From positions 2,294,001 through 2,358,000 of the forward strand of contig NZ_CP090640.1 in assembly GCF_029633825.1 (NCBI RefSeq): a DNA stretch of 64,000 nucleotides, given 5' to 3'. Below, one piece after another: positions 7,974 to 20,631 of this stretch (the stretch's first letter is position 1; every line of letters begins with the position of its first letter). The stretch comes from Burkholderia contaminans (GTDB taxonomy: Bacteria; Pseudomonadota; Gammaproteobacteria; Burkholderiales; Burkholderiaceae). The notes beneath the pieces are model-generated. The model was given only the letters and a program-made list of their open reading frames with translations. It did no database searches and was not told where the DNA came from. A program made the position numbers and the translations under genes.

Positions 7974-9206
7974 ATGACGACCTCGACCGTGACCCGCCAG
8001 ACATTCGACGAAGTGATGGTGCCGGTATTTTCCCCCGCGCCGTTCGTGCCGGACCGTGCAGAGGGCTCCCGCGTGTGGGACACGGCTGGCCGCGAGTACA
8101 TCGACTTCGCGTGCGGCATCGCGGTCACGTCGCTGGGCCACGGCCACCCGGAACTGCTGAAAGTCCTGGACGAACAAGGCCGCAAGCTCTGGCACATCGG
8201 CAACGGCTACACGAACGAGCCGGTGCTGCGCCTCGCGAAGCGCCTCGAATCGCTGACCTTCGCCGACCGCGCGTTCTTCGCGAACTCCGGCGCGGAAGCG
8301 AACGAAGCCGCCCTGAAACTCGCACGCCGCGTCGCATTCGACCGCCACGGCGCCGACAAATATGAAATCGTGTCGTTCGTCCAGTCGTTCCACGGCCGCA
8401 CGTTCTTCACGGTCAGCGTCGGCGGCCAGCCGAAGTACTCGGAAGGCTTCGGCCCGGTGCCGGAAGGCATCAAGCACCTGCCGTTCAACGACATCGAAGC
8501 CGCCAAGGCCGCGATCGGCCCGCAAACCTGCGCGGTGATCGTCGAGCCGGTGCAGGGCGAAGGCGGCGTGATCCCGGCCGATCCGGCCTTCCTGAAGGCG
8601 CTGCGCGAAGCCTGCGACGCGAACGGCGCACTGCTGATTTTCGACGAAGTGCAAACGGGCGTCGGCCGCACGGGCCAGTTCTACGCCTATATGGATACCG
8701 GCGTCACGCCGGACATCCTGACGACCGCCAAGGCGCTCGGCAACGGCTTCCCGATCGGCGCGATGCTGACGACGAACGAGCTGGCCGCGCACTTCAAGGT
8801 CGGCGTGCACGGCACGACTTACGGCGGCAACCCGCTCGCATCGGCAATCGCCGACAAGGTCGTCGAACTGATCAGCGACCCGGCACTGCTCGAAGGCGTT
8901 CGTGAACGCAGCGTGCGCCTGAAGGGCGCGCTCGAGCGCATCAACGCGCGCTTCGGCATCTTCAAGGACGTGCGCGGCAAGGGCCTGCTCGTCGGCGCCG
9001 AACTCACCGCCGCATTCGACGGCCGCGCGAAGGACTTCGTCACCGCCGCCGCCGAGAACGGCCTGATCATGCTGATCGCCGGCCCGAACGTGCTGCGCTT
9101 CGTGCCGTCGCTGGTGATCCCGTTCGACCAGCTCGACGAAGGCATGAAGCGCTTCGAGAAGGCAGTCGAGCAGGTGCTCGCGGCCCAGGAAGCCACCGCG
9201 CGCTGA
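7974..9206 (+). CDS. astC: Succinylornithine/acetylornithine transaminase AstC (AruC)
   Basis: A 410-residue class III PLP aminotransferase. It transfers the amino group of N2-succinylornithine to 2-oxoglutarate, the third step of the arginine succinyltransferase (AST) pathway, and such enzymes often also act on acetylornithine. The PLP lysine is K253 in [13 protein letters not shown], and the family segment [15 protein letters not shown] precedes it. The frame is open far upstream, but the ATG at 7974 has AAGGA just before it and gives the family length. It is the first gene of the six-gene ast operon. Confidence 0.95.
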   Translation: MTTSTVTRQTFDEVMVPVFSPAPFVPDRAEGSRVWDTAGREYIDFACGIAVTSLGHGHPELLKVLDEQGRKLWHIGNGYTNEPVLRLAKRLESLTFADRAFFANSGAEANEAALKLARRVAFDRHGADKYEIVSFVQSFHGRTFFTVSVGGQPKYSEGFGPVPEGIKHLPFNDIEAAKAAIGPQTCAVIVEPVQGEGGVIPADPAFLKALREACDANGALLIFDEVQTGVGRTGQFYAYMDTGVTPDILTTAKALGNGFPIGAMLTTNELAAHFKVGVHGTTYGGNPLASAIADKVVELISDPALLEGVRERSVRLKGALERINARFGIFKDVRGKGLLVGAELTAAFDGRAKDFVTAAAENGLIMLIAGPNVLRFVPSLVIPFDQLDEGMKRFEKAVEQVLAAQEATAR

Positions 9207-9236
9207 TCGGCGCACTCATCGCAGACAGGAACGACG

Positions 9237-10285
9237 ATGCTATTTGTTCGCCCCGGCAAACTCACGGATCTCGATGCGCTCGCGCACATGGCGCGCACCG
9301 CGCAGCCGGTCCTGCACTCGCTGCCGCACGACCGCGCGGCGCTCGAAGCGCGCGTGGCGCTCTCCGAGGATTCGTTTCGCGCGGACGTCGACTTCGCCGG
9401 CGAGGAGTTCTACCTCTTCGTGCTCGAGGATTCGTCGACGGGCAAGCTGCTCGGCACGGCGAGCATCGTGGCCGCGGCCGGCTACTCGGAACCGTTCTAC
9501 GCGTTCCGCAACGACGCCTTGATCCACGCGTCGCGCGAGCTGCACGTGAACCGCAAGATCCACGCGCTCACGATGTCGCACGAGCTGACCGGCAAGAGCC
9601 GGCTGGCGGGCTTCTACGTCGATCCGTCGCTGCGCGGCGACGCGGCCGCGCACCTGATCTCGCGTGCGCGGATGATGTACATCGCCGCGAACCGCCGCCG
9701 CTTCACGCCGGAAGTGTTCACGCTGCTGCTCGGCGTGAGCGACGGCAACGGCGCATCGCCGTTCTGGGAAGCGGTGGGGCGCAAGTTCTTCGGCCGCGAC
9801 TTCACCGACGTCGACATCGCGTCGGGCGGCCGCAGCCGGACCTTCATCGCGGAAGTGATGCCGGCATACCCGCTCTACGTGCCGCTGCTGCCGGAAGCCG
9901 CGCAGCGCGTGCTCGGCGAGCCGAACGAATCGGCGCTGCTCGCCTACGACATCCATCTCGAGGAAGGCTTCGAGCCCGACCGCTTCGTCGACATCTTCGA
10001 CGCGGGCCCGGTGCTGACCGCGCAGGTCGACCGCACCGCGTGCGTGAAGCAGGGCGCCGAGCGCATCGTGCGCGAGGCCGCGCACCAGCAGGGCGACGTG
10101 GCGTACATGGTGTCGACGGGCAGCGGCGAATCGTTCCGCTGCGTGCTGGCCGACCTGCCGGGCGATGCGGGCGATGCACCGCTGGCCGGCGACGTGCGCG
10201 CGGTGCTCGACGTGAAGGATGGCGATGTCGTGCGCTGCGTGCCGCTGCACCGCCGCGACGATGAAGATTTGAAGGGAGACGCAGC

Positions 10286-10289
<4 letters not shown>
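9237..10289 (+). CDS. aruF: Arginine N-succinyltransferase, alpha subunit (AruF)
   Basis: A 350-residue GNAT-fold acyltransferase subunit. With AruG it transfers succinyl from succinyl-CoA to the alpha-amino group of arginine (or ornithine), the entry step of the AST pathway. The family opening LFVRPGKLTDLDALAHMART and the conserved FYVDPSLRGDAAAHLISRAR are present. ACAGGA precedes the ATG. The stop overlaps the aruG start (ATGA). Two-subunit AruFG is the Pseudomonas/Burkholderia arrangement, whereas enterobacteria have a single AstA. Confidence 0.94.
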
Positions 10290-12788
<2,499 letters not shown>

Positions 12789-12802
12789 TCGAGGGAACGA
12801 CG

Positions 12803-14143
12803 ATGAACGCACAAGAAGCCAATTTCGACGGGCTCGTCGGCCCGACCCACAACTACGCCGGGCTGTCGTTCGGCAACGTGGCGTCGCTCAACAACGAGAA
12901 GTCGGCCGCGAACCCGAAGGCCGCCGCGAAGCAGGGGCTGCGCAAGATGAAGCAGCTCGCGGATCTCGGCTTCGCGCAAGGCGTGCTGCCGCCGCAGGAG
13001 CGGCCCTCGCTGCGCCTGCTGCGCGAGCTCGGCTTCTCCGGCAAGGACGCGGACGTGATCGCGAAGGCCGCGAAACAGGCGCCCGAACTGCTCGCCGCGG
13101 CGAGCTCGGCCTCGGCGATGTGGACCGCGAACGCGGCCACCGTCAGCCCGTCGGCCGACACGAGCGACGGCCGCGTGCACTTCACGCCGGCGAACCTGTG
13201 CAGCAAGCTGCATCGCGCGATCGAGCACGAAGCGACGCGCCGCACGCTGTCGACGCTGTTCGCCGATCCCGCGCATTTCGCGGTGCACGAAGCGCTGACC
13301 GGCACGCCGGCACTCGGCGACGAAGGCGCGGCGAACCACACGCGCTTCTGCGCCGAATACGGCAAGCCGGGCGTCGAGTTCTTCGTGTACGGCCGCGCGG
13401 AATACCGCCGCGGGCCCGAGCCGAAGCGCTTCCCGGCGCGCCAGACCTTCGAGGCGAGCCGCGCGGTCGCGCATCGCCACGGCCTCGCCGAAGAAGCGAC
13501 GGTCTATGCGCAGCAGGATCCGGACGTGATCGACGCGGGCGTGTTTCACAACGACGTGATCTCGGTCGGCAACCGCGACACGCTGTTCACGCACGAGCGC
13601 GCGTTCGTCAACAAGCAGGCGATCTACGACACGCTGACCGCCGCGCTCGACGCACGCGGTGCGCGCCTGAACGTGATCGAGGTGCCCGAGGCCGCCGTGA
13701 GCGTGAACGACGCGGTGACGTCGTACCTGTTCAACAGCCAGCTGCTGTCGCGCGCGGACGGCTCGCAGGTGCTCGTCGTGCCGCAGGAATGTCGCGAGAA
13801 CGGCAACGTCGCGGCCTATCTCGACGAACTCGCGGCCGGCAACGGCCCGATTCACGACGTGCTGGTGTTCGACCTGCGCGAAAGCATGAAGAACGGCGGC
13901 GGCCCGGCGTGCCTGCGCCTGCGCGTCGTGCTGAACGAAGCGGAGCGCGCGGCCGTCACGTCGAACGTGTGGATCAACGACACGCTGTTCGCGTCGCTCG
14001 ACACGTGGATCGACCGGCACTATCGCGATCGCCTCGCACCGGAAGACCTCGCCGATCCGGCGCTGCTCGACGAATCGCGCACTGCGCTCGACGAGCTCAC
14101 GCAGATCTTGCGCGTCGGTTCGCTGTATGACTTCCAGCGCTGA
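12803..14143 (+). CDS. astB: N-succinylarginine dihydrolase AstB
   Basis: A 446-residue guanidino-modifying enzyme that hydrolyses N2-succinylarginine to succinylornithine, two ammonia and CO2, the second AST step. The N-terminal substrate-binding segment reads [19 protein letters not shown], and the catalytic cysteine is C370 in [12 protein letters not shown]. The start at ATGAACGCACAAGAAG gives exactly the usual family length. The 3' end overlaps astE by 17 bases. Confidence 0.95.
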   Translation: MNAQEANFDGLVGPTHNYAGLSFGNVASLNNEKSAANPKAAAKQGLRKMKQLADLGFAQGVLPPQERPSLRLLRELGFSGKDADVIAKAAKQAPELLAAASSASAMWTANAATVSPSADTSDGRVHFTPANLCSKLHRAIEHEATRRTLSTLFADPAHFAVHEALTGTPALGDEGAANHTRFCAEYGKPGVEFFVYGRAEYRRGPEPKRFPARQTFEASRAVAHRHGLAEEATVYAQQDPDVIDAGVFHNDVISVGNRDTLFTHERAFVNKQAIYDTLTAALDARGARLNVIEVPEAAVSVNDAVTSYLFNSQLLSRADGSQVLVVPQECRENGNVAAYLDELAAGNGPIHDVLVFDLRESMKNGGGPACLRLRVVLNEAERAAVTSNVWINDTLFASLDTWIDRHYRDRLAPEDLADPALLDESRTALDELTQILRVGSLYDFQR

Positions 14144-15176
14144 TTCCCGCATGGCCGACGCGCTGCTCGACGACTTCCTCGCGTTCACGCTGACCGGCGG
14201 CGCACCGTCCGCGACGGACGGTACCTGCGCCGCCGGCGCCGTGCGCTGGCAATGGCGCGGCGACGGGCTGCTCGCGCTCGAACCGGCGGCGGCCGAGGCC
14301 GCCGGCACGGCGAGCGTGCTCGTGTCGGCCGGCGTGCACGGCGACGAGACGGCGCCGATCGAGCTGCTGTCGATGCTCGTGCGCGATCTCGCATCGGGTG
14401 CGCTGCCGCTCGCGTGCCGGCTGCTCGTCGTGCTCGGCAACGTGCCGGCGATGCGCGCCGGCGAACGCTATCTCGACGACGACCTGAACCGCCTGTTCAG
14501 CGGCCGTCACGCGCAGGTGCCTGCCAGCCGCGAAGCGCCGCGCGCGATGCAGCTCGAAGCCGCCGCCGCCGCGTTCTTCGCGGCCGCGCCGGCCGGCAGC
14601 GCGCGCTGGCACATCGACATGCACACGGCGATCCGCGCATCGGTGTTCGAGCAGTTCGCGCTGCTGCCGCACACGGGCATGCCGCCGACCCGCACGATGT
14701 TCGAATGGCTCGGCGACGCGCGGATCGCGGCCGTGCTGCTGCATACCGCGAAGGGCAACACGTACTCGCATTTCACGGCCGAGCACTGCGGCGCGCTCGC
14801 GTGCACGCTGGAACTCGGCAAGGTGCGCCCGTTCGGCCAGAACGACCTGGCGCGCTTCGCGCCGGCCGACCGCGCGGTGCGCAAGCTCGTGTCGGGCGCC
14901 GCTTGCGAGGCCGACGTTCCGTTGCCGCGCGTCTTCACGGTGATCGACCAGATCACGAAGCAGAGCGATGCGCTCGAGCTGTTCGTCGCGGCCGACGTCG
15001 CGAACTTCACCGCGTTCGCACGCGGCACGGTGCTCGCGCAGGATGGCGATTACCGCTACACGGTGACGCACGACGAGGAGCGCATCGTGTTCCCGAATCC
15101 GTCGGTGAAGCCGGGTTTGCGCGCGGGCCTGCTCGTCGTCGACACGACCCGCGAGACAGTCGCGGCGCTCGTCTGA
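14127..15176 (+). CDS. astE: Succinylglutamate desuccinylase AstE
   Basis: A 349-residue zinc carboxypeptidase-like enzyme (M14/aspartoacylase group) that releases succinate and glutamate from N-succinylglutamate, the last AST step. Zinc ligands H71 and E74 lie in [12 protein letters not shown], and a downstream HIDMHTAIR supplies the third ligand. I took the ATG at 14127, which overlaps the end of astB; the in-frame ATG at 14151 would shorten the protein by eight residues. It closes the ast operon. Confidence 0.93.
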   Translation: MTSSADSRMADALLDDFLAFTLTGGAPSATDGTCAAGAVRWQWRGDGLLALEPAAAEAAGTASVLVSAGVHGDETAPIELLSMLVRDLASGALPLACRLLVVLGNVPAMRAGERYLDDDLNRLFSGRHAQVPASREAPRAMQLEAAAAAFFAAAPAGSARWHIDMHTAIRASVFEQFALLPHTGMPPTRTMFEWLGDARIAAVLLHTAKGNTYSHFTAEHCGALACTLELGKVRPFGQNDLARFAPADRAVRKLVSGAACEADVPLPRVFTVIDQITKQSDALELFVAADVANFTAFARGTVLAQDGDYRYTVTHDEERIVFPNPSVKPGLRAGLLVVDTTRETVAALV

Positions 15177-15530
15177 CGGTGACCGGTTGCGCGTGGCCGC
15201 GGCGACCGCGGCCCGCGCATCGTCCGGCCGACATTCCATTTGCGAGATAACACACGCCCGCCGCGCAGAACGCCCGCGGGTCGCGCTTGCGTATTTGCGA
15301 CATCGTCTTGCAAGTTCGACGGGCCGCCCGGCTGACGTCGGCATCCGCAGCGCAGCATCACGTGCCGGCGGCTGCTTTGCCGTATCGGGCCGCGCGGATT
15401 GGTACAATCGCGGCCTTGCGGCTGTTGCGCCGCATCACGGCGTGGTGGCGGCATTGCCGCGGTCATCCGACCCTGCAATGATGCAAGCGCCCGTAGTTCC
15501 GGAACATTCGAGTATCGAGGAGAACACCTG
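15177..15530 (+). promoter_or_regulatory. Intergenic with candidate promoter for the binding-protein gene
   Basis: These 354 bases separate astE from the downstream binding protein. An extended -10-like element, TGGTACAAT (TACAAT at 15403-15408), is preceded by a TTGCCG about 20 bases upstream, which is a loose spacing. No terminator with a U-run is seen after astE, so some read-through from the ast operon is possible. Confidence 0.35.
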
Positions 15531-16325
15531 ATGAAGTTGGATTGGCGTAAAGTGGCCGCGCACGCGGTGGTGGCGGCATCGGCCGTGGCGGCAGGCAGCG
15601 CGATGGCAGCGGATCTGAAAGAGCTCCGTTTCGGCGTCGAAGCCTCGTACGCGCCGTTCGAATACAAGACGCCCGACGGCAAGCTGACCGGCTTCGACAT
15701 CGACATCGGCAACGCGGTGTGCGCGAAGCTGAAGACGAAGTGCGTGTGGGTCGAGAACGACTTCGACGGCCTGATCCCGGCGCTGCAGGCGCGCAAGTTC
15801 GACGCGATCAACTCGGACATGACGATCACCGACCAGCGCAAGCACGCGATCGCGTTCACCGACGCGATCTACACGATCCCGAACCAGCTGATCGCGAAGC
15901 AGGGCAGCGGCCTGCTGCCGACGCCGCAATCGCTGAAGGGCAAGCGCGTGGGCGTGCTGCAGGGCACGATCCAGGAAGCGTACGCGAAGAAGAAGTGGGC
16001 GCCGGCAGGCGTCGAAGTCGTGCCGTACCAGACGCAGGACCTGGCCTACGCCGACCTGAAGTCGGGCCGTCTCGACGCGACGTTCCAGGACGCGGAAGCC
16101 GGTTCGAAGGGCTTCCTGACGAAGCCGCAAGGCCAGGGCTTCGCGTTCGCGGGCGGTACCGTGAGCGACGCCGAAATCCTCGGCTCGGGCGTCGGCTTCG
16201 GCCTGCGCAAGAACGACGCGGCGCTGAAGACCGCGCTCGATCAGGCGCTGAAGGAACTGAAGGCCGACGGCACGATCGACAACCTCGCGAAGAAGTACTT
16301 CAGCGTGCCCGTGACGCTCAAGTAA
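15531..16325 (+). CDS. Periplasmic basic amino-acid binding protein (lysine/arginine/ornithine/histidine type)
   Basis: A 264-residue SBP_bac_3 family receptor. A signal peptide ends at about AMAADLK. The family signature GFDIDIGNAVCAKLKTKCVW follows, and the ligand-contact segment NSDMTITDQRKHAIAFTDAI has the threonine/arginine pattern of cationic amino-acid binders. GAGGAGAA precedes the ATG. It is probably the receptor, or a second receptor, for the HisQMP importer at the window start. No permease or ATPase accompanies it here. A strong terminator follows. Confidence 0.88.
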   Translation: MKLDWRKVAAHAVVAASAVAAGSAMAADLKELRFGVEASYAPFEYKTPDGKLTGFDIDIGNAVCAKLKTKCVWVENDFDGLIPALQARKFDAINSDMTITDQRKHAIAFTDAIYTIPNQLIAKQGSGLLPTPQSLKGKRVGVLQGTIQEAYAKKKWAPAGVEVVPYQTQDLAYADLKSGRLDATFQDAEAGSKGFLTKPQGQGFAFAGGTVSDAEILGSGVGFGLRKNDAALKTALDQALKELKADGTIDNLAKKYFSVPVTLK

Positions 16326-16352
16326 GCGTTGCGTTCGATCGCACGATGCAAG

Positions 16353-16386
16353 CAAACCGGCCGCTGATGCGGCCGGTTTGCTTTTG
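16353..16386 (+). terminator. Rho-independent terminator after the binding-protein gene
   Basis: Perfect 13-bp stem GCAAACCGGCCGC / GCGGCCGGTTTGC with loop TGAT, followed by TTTT. It lies 28 bases after the stop and ends the arginine locus before the convergent HDOD gene. Confidence 0.88.
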
Positions 16387-16443
16387 GGAGCGGGAATTGG
16401 CGGGGAATGGCGGGAAACCGCGGAGCAGCGGCCGGCGGCAGCG

Positions 16444-17943
16444 TCAGGCCGGAAAGAACCGGCCCAGTTCGCGCGCCAGCTCGTTGAGCACGGCCATCTC
16501 CTGCTGCGTGATCTTGCGCGCGGGCTGCGCGCCGGCCCAGTCGCCGTACAGCAGCGCGACGGTCGTCGTGCCGACGCGCACCGGCAGCAGCACGAACGCG
16601 CGCGTGTCGTCGAATGCGTCGAGATACCACGCGGGCAGGCGCTTGAGCATCTTCGGCTCCTGCGCCTGCTCGATGAAGATGCCGACCGAGTTCGAGATCG
16701 CGAGATGAAACACGTCCGGCTCGAAGCGCTCGTCGAAGCGCAGCCGGTCGAGCGTCGTATCGACGCCGGGGCCGAAGCCGAGGCGCGCGGCGAACATGCC
16801 GTCGTCGTGACGCACGAACATCACGGTGCGCGTGAACGCGAGGCCGGCCAGCAGGCTTTCCGACGCGAGCGCGAGCACCGGCGTCAGCACGTGCTCGGAC
16901 GGCAGCGCACGCAGGTCCGCGAGACCAGCTTCGAGGCATGCCTCGGGCGCGGCCTGGGCGCGCGCGATCGCATCGGCGTTCGCGCGCAGCTCAACGATCT
17001 CGCGCATCACGGTGTCGCTCGCTTCCTCGCGTGCGAGCCGCTCGGCGATCTCGACGAGCGCGTCGGATTCCATGTCGAGTTCCGCGCCGTAGTGCTGCGC
17101 GAGCGCCGCGATGCGCGCGTCGCGCTGCGGGCTCGCGGGCATCACCAGTGCGCCCGCGACGTCGGTCGAGCAGCGGCTGACCGCGCGCAGCCAGCGCACG
17201 CGGTCGGCCGGGCCGTCATCGGCCGCATGGCCCGCATCGTGGTCGTCAATCTCGTTGCCGAACGCGTCGGCATGGACCATGTGGTCGTGATCGGCCATCC
17301 CCGCACGGATCACGTCGGGCAAGCGCCAGCGCGCGGCCGCCTCGAGCCCGATTTCGTCGAAGCCGACGCCGAGCACGTCGATGCAGGCGGCCGTTTCGTC
17401 GCCGTTCAGCTCGACCGCGCGACGGCGGATCCGGTCCCATTCGCTGTCGAGATAGCAGACCACGAGCAGCTTGCCGACCTGGCGCATCAGCGTGCAGACG
17501 ACGGCTTCCTCGCCCGAGCGCAGCTCGGCGCGCTCCGTGAGCTTGCGCGCGACGCAGCCGGACAGCAGCGCGCGGTTCAGCTCGAGCTTCGCGTCGATGC
17601 GCCGCGGCGTGCTGTGGTGGAAATGATCGACGAGCTTGAGCCCGACGACCAGGTGGCCGACGGCGTCCATGCCGAGCACCATCAGGGCGCGGGTCACGGT
17701 CGTGATGTTGCCGCCGAACGCCATGTACATCGCGGAGTTCGCGAGCCGCAGCACTTTCTGCGTGAGCGCGAAGTCCGACAGCACGACGCGCACGAGTGCG
17801 GTGAAGTCGAGGTCGTCGTTCTTCATCGCGGCCATCGTCGCGCGCAGCGATTCCGACAGCAGCGGGAAATCGCCCCGTTCGTTCATCCGGGCCCACAGCT
17901 TGTCGAGCAATGCTGTGCGGGGCAGGTGTTCGGTGATTGACAT
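16444..17943 (-). CDS. HDOD domain protein with C-terminal GAF-like region
   Basis: A 499-residue cytoplasmic protein. Residues ~20-220 match the HDOD domain (LSDFALTQKVLRLANSAMY, then TVTRALMVLGMDAVGHLVVG), a non-catalytic relative of HD phosphohydrolases common in bacterial signalling proteins. The last ~150 residues look like a degenerate GAF-type sensor domain. It lies 27 bases downstream of a GGDEF-EAL gene on the same strand, so both probably act in cyclic-di-GMP-linked signalling. The substrate or partner is unknown. Confidence 0.82.
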   Translation of the reverse strand: MSITEHLPRTALLDKLWARMNERGDFPLLSESLRATMAAMKNDDLDFTALVRVVLSDFALTQKVLRLANSAMYMAFGGNITTVTRALMVLGMDAVGHLVVGLKLVDHFHHSTPRRIDAKLELNRALLSGCVARKLTERAELRSGEEAVVCTLMRQVGKLLVVCYLDSEWDRIRRRAVELNGDETAACIDVLGVGFDEIGLEAAARWRLPDVIRAGMADHDHMVHADAFGNEIDDHDAGHAADDGPADRVRWLRAVSRCSTDVAGALVMPASPQRDARIAALAQHYGAELDMESDALVEIAERLAREEASDTVMREIVELRANADAIARAQAAPEACLEAGLADLRALPSEHVLTPVLALASESLLAGLAFTRTVMFVRHDDGMFAARLGFGPGVDTTLDRLRFDERFEPDVFHLAISNSVGIFIEQAQEPKMLKRLPAWYLDAFDDTRAFVLLPVRVGTTTVALLYGDWAGAQPARKITQQEMAVLNELARELGRFFPA

Positions 17944-17970
17944 ACGGATCTGTCCGGTTCGCCGCGCGCG

Positions 17971-19806
17971 TCAGGCGGCGGCGTGCAGGTGCAGCTGCTG
18001 CGCCTCGAAGCGCCGCGCGAGCTCCTCGGACGGCAGCGCCTGGCAGACGAGCCAGCCCTGGATATGGTTGCAGCCCATCTCCGTCAGCAATTCGCGCTGC
18101 GCCTCGGTCTCGACGCCTTCGGCGACGAGTTCGAGATCGAGCGTCTGCGCGAGGCCGACCACCGCCGACACGATCGCGCGGTCGTTGCGCGAGGTCAGCA
18201 GGTTCTCGACGAAACTGCGGTCGATCTTCAGCTTCGCGAGCGGGAAGCGCTGCAGGTACGCGAGGCTCGAATAGCCGGTGCCGAAATCGTCGATCGCGAA
18301 GCGGATGCCGAGATCGGTCAGCTCCTCGAGCAGCCCCTTCGCCTGCGCGGGATCGTGCATCAGCAGGCTTTCGGTGATCTCGAGCACGATGCGGCGCGGG
18401 TCGATGCCCGTCAGCGCGATCGCCTCGCGCACGCTCTGCGTGAAGCGCGGGTCGCGGAACTGCTGCGGCGACACGTTGACCGCCACGTACTGCAGCGCGA
18501 GCCCCTGGCGGTCCCAGGCGACGAGCTGCATGCACGCCGCCTTGAGCACCCAGTTGCCGAGATAGTTGATCAGGCCGATCGATTCGGCGAGCGGAATGAA
18601 GGTCGCCGGCGGCACGAGCCCGTGCACCGGATGGCGCCAGCGGATCAGCGCCTCGACCCCGACCACTGCGCCCGACTGGCTGCGCGTGATCGGCTGGAAA
18701 TGGAGCGAAAACTCGCCGTTGCGCACGCCGTCGTACAGGTCGGCTTCGAGCTTCAGCCGTTCGGCGTCGGCCGGATCGTCGACGGGGGCGTGGAACGCGA
18801 GCGCATTGCCGCCCGACGCCTTCGCCTGCGCGAGCGCGTGGTCGGCGCGGCGCAGCAGCGGGCTGTGGTGCTGCGCGCGATGCGGCGCCGAGCGCTCGTC
18901 GGGGTAGAGCGCGATGCCGATGCTCGCGGACAGGTGCACGGTCTGCCCCTGGTACACGTAGGGCTCGCGCACCGCGGCCTGCAGCCGGCGTGCGAGTGCG
19001 TCGGCCGCATTGCTCGCCTGCGTGCGGTCCGGTGCGCCGAGCACGACCGCGAACTTGTCGCTCGCGACGCGCGCGAGCTGCTCGTTCGGCGTGACGAGCG
19101 CCTTCAGCCGCTGCGCGGTCTCGCGCAGCAGCGTGTCGCCCGCGTCGTAGCCGAGCGCGCGGTTGATCCGCTGGTAGTCGTCGAGGTCGAGCAGCAGCAG
19201 CGCCGCGCAGGAGCCGTCCCCGTCGGCGGTCTGCTGCGCGCGCATCAGCGCGGGCACGAGCGCGGACAGGTTGTCGAGCCCCGTCATCGGGTCGTGGTGC
19301 ATTTCGTAGGTCAGGCGCGCCTCGAGCGCGCGCCACGACGACACGTCGAATGCCGCGATCGCGAACCCGTCGACCCCGTGGTGGCGGCTCTTGAACGCGC
19401 GGATCTCGACGTCCAGCGGATAGGTGAGCGACTTGACGATGCACATCGTCGCCTTCTCGACCTGGCCGGAACGCGCGGCGCGTGCAAGCAGGCCTTCGAG
19501 CGTCGCGGTATCCTGTTCGGCGATCAGGTCGCGCAGCGTCAGCGTGTGCAGGTAGTCGCGGTGGTAGCCGATGAAGCGCAGGCTCGCGTCGGACACGTAC
19601 AGAAAGCGCAGCTCGCGGTCGACATGGGCGAGGAAATCCACCGTGCCGACCGTCTGTTCCAGCCAGTTGCGCACGGAGTCGTCGCGTCGCGGCGCGCCGG
19701 CGCGCGCGGGCATCAGCGCGCCGCCCGACCAGGCGAAGCGGCGCAGCGTATGCAAGGCGCTGCGCCAGGAGCCCTTGCGTGACGTCTGTTTCCTGTTGGC
19801 TTCCAT
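17971..19806 (-). CDS. PAS-GGDEF-EAL cyclic-di-GMP phosphodiesterase
   Basis: A 611-residue signalling protein without obvious membrane segments. A PAS-like sensor (about 45-160) is followed by a GGDEF domain (about 170-330) whose active-site motif is degraded to ASDKF (248-252), so cyclase activity is unlikely. The EAL domain (about 350-600) keeps EALIRW (E385), DDFGTGYSSLAYL and ELVAEGVET, so c-di-GMP hydrolysis is likely. It heads a two-gene operon with the HDOD protein. The GGDEF half may instead bind GTP as a regulatory input, as in other composite enzymes. Confidence 0.88.
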   Translation of the reverse strand: MEANRKQTSRKGSWRSALHTLRRFAWSGGALMPARAGAPRRDDSVRNWLEQTVGTVDFLAHVDRELRFLYVSDASLRFIGYHRDYLHTLTLRDLIAEQDTATLEGLLARAARSGQVEKATMCIVKSLTYPLDVEIRAFKSRHHGVDGFAIAAFDVSSWRALEARLTYEMHHDPMTGLDNLSALVPALMRAQQTADGDGSCAALLLLDLDDYQRINRALGYDAGDTLLRETAQRLKALVTPNEQLARVASDKFAVVLGAPDRTQASNAADALARRLQAAVREPYVYQGQTVHLSASIGIALYPDERSAPHRAQHHSPLLRRADHALAQAKASGGNALAFHAPVDDPADAERLKLEADLYDGVRNGEFSLHFQPITRSQSGAVVGVEALIRWRHPVHGLVPPATFIPLAESIGLINYLGNWVLKAACMQLVAWDRQGLALQYVAVNVSPQQFRDPRFTQSVREAIALTGIDPRRIVLEITESLLMHDPAQAKGLLEELTDLGIRFAIDDFGTGYSSLAYLQRFPLAKLKIDRSFVENLLTSRNDRAIVSAVVGLAQTLDLELVAEGVETEAQRELLTEMGCNHIQGWLVCQALPSEELARRFEAQQLHLHAAA

Positions 19807-19992
19807 GTTTCTCGCTGACGTGAAGGGCTGGAACCGGTTGTCCGGAAGGAATAACGGCAGACTGTGCGGAATCTTTAACGGACCGGCCGCGGACGGCGTT
19901 GCCGCTGGACCGGATTGGTCACGCGGGTGTTCGACAGGCGAACGCCGGCGGGGCCTACATTGAGGCTGACTTTATAAGAAATGAGGACGCAG

Positions 19993-20544
19993 ATGAAGCG
20001 AAAACTGTTGCTGGGCGCCGCCGTGGCGGCGCTGGTGGCCGGCCATGCGCTGACGGCGCAGGCGGAATTGAAGCCGGGCGCCGCGGCGCCCGATTTCACG
20101 ACGCAGGCGTCGCTGGGCGGCAAGACTTACACGTACTCGCTCGCGGACGCGCTGAAGCAGGGGCCGGTCGTGCTGTATTTCTACCCGGCCGCGTTCACGA
20201 AGGGCTGCACGATCGAGGCGCATGCGTTCGCGGACGCGGTCGACCGTTACAAGGCTTACGGTGCGACGGTGATCGGCGTGTCGGCTGACAAGATCGACAC
20301 GCTGACGAAGTTCTCGGTGAGCGAGTGCCGGAGCAAGTTCCCGGTCGCGGCCGATCCGGACGCGAAGATCATCCGGGAATACGATGCGAAGCTGCCGGCG
20401 ATCGACAAGGCGAACCGCGTGTCCTACGTGATTTCGCCGGAAGGGAAGGTGCTCTACGAATACACGAGCCTGTCGCCCGACAAGCACGTCGAGAACACGC
20501 TCGCCGCCGTGAAGGCGTGGGCGGACGCGCATCCGAAGCAGTAA
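19993..20544 (+). CDS. Exported peroxiredoxin (AhpC/TSA or Bcp-like)
   Basis: A 183-residue thioredoxin-fold peroxidase. A signal peptide (MKRKLLLGAAVAALVAGHAL, cut near AQA) directs it to the periplasm. The peroxidatic cysteine is C72 in YPAAFTKGCTIE, and C112 in SVSECRSKF may be the resolving cysteine. I start it at 19993 because GAGG sits six bases upstream; an in-frame ATG at 19981 adds four residues. It probably reduces peroxides in the envelope. It stands alone between divergent and convergent neighbours. Confidence 0.85.
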   Translation: MKRKLLLGAAVAALVAGHALTAQAELKPGAAAPDFTTQASLGGKTYTYSLADALKQGPVVLYFYPAAFTKGCTIEAHAFADAVDRYKAYGATVIGVSADKIDTLTKFSVSECRSKFPVAADPDAKIIREYDAKLPAIDKANRVSYVISPEGKVLYEYTSLSPDKHVENTLAAVKAWADAHPKQ

Positions 20545-20565
20545 GCGGGCGCTCCGCACGGCAAA

Positions 20566-20607
20566 GCGGCCCGTCGTGCGGGCCGCCGGTACGGAACGAC
20601 GGGCCGC
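20566..20607. terminator. Candidate bidirectional terminator hairpin
   Basis: A perfect 12-bp stem (GCGGCCCGTCGT at 20566-20577, ACGACGGGCCGC at 20596-20607) lies between two convergent genes. It lacks a U-run on either side, so it may be a mere hairpin or a Rho-assisted end. Confidence 0.4.
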
Positions 20608-20631
20608 CGCGGGGCGGCGCGTGCGAGGCCG

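Noticed and set aside
20566..20607. Strong terminator call for the 12-bp stem
   Set aside because: There is no U-run on either strand, so it is listed only as a low-confidence candidate.
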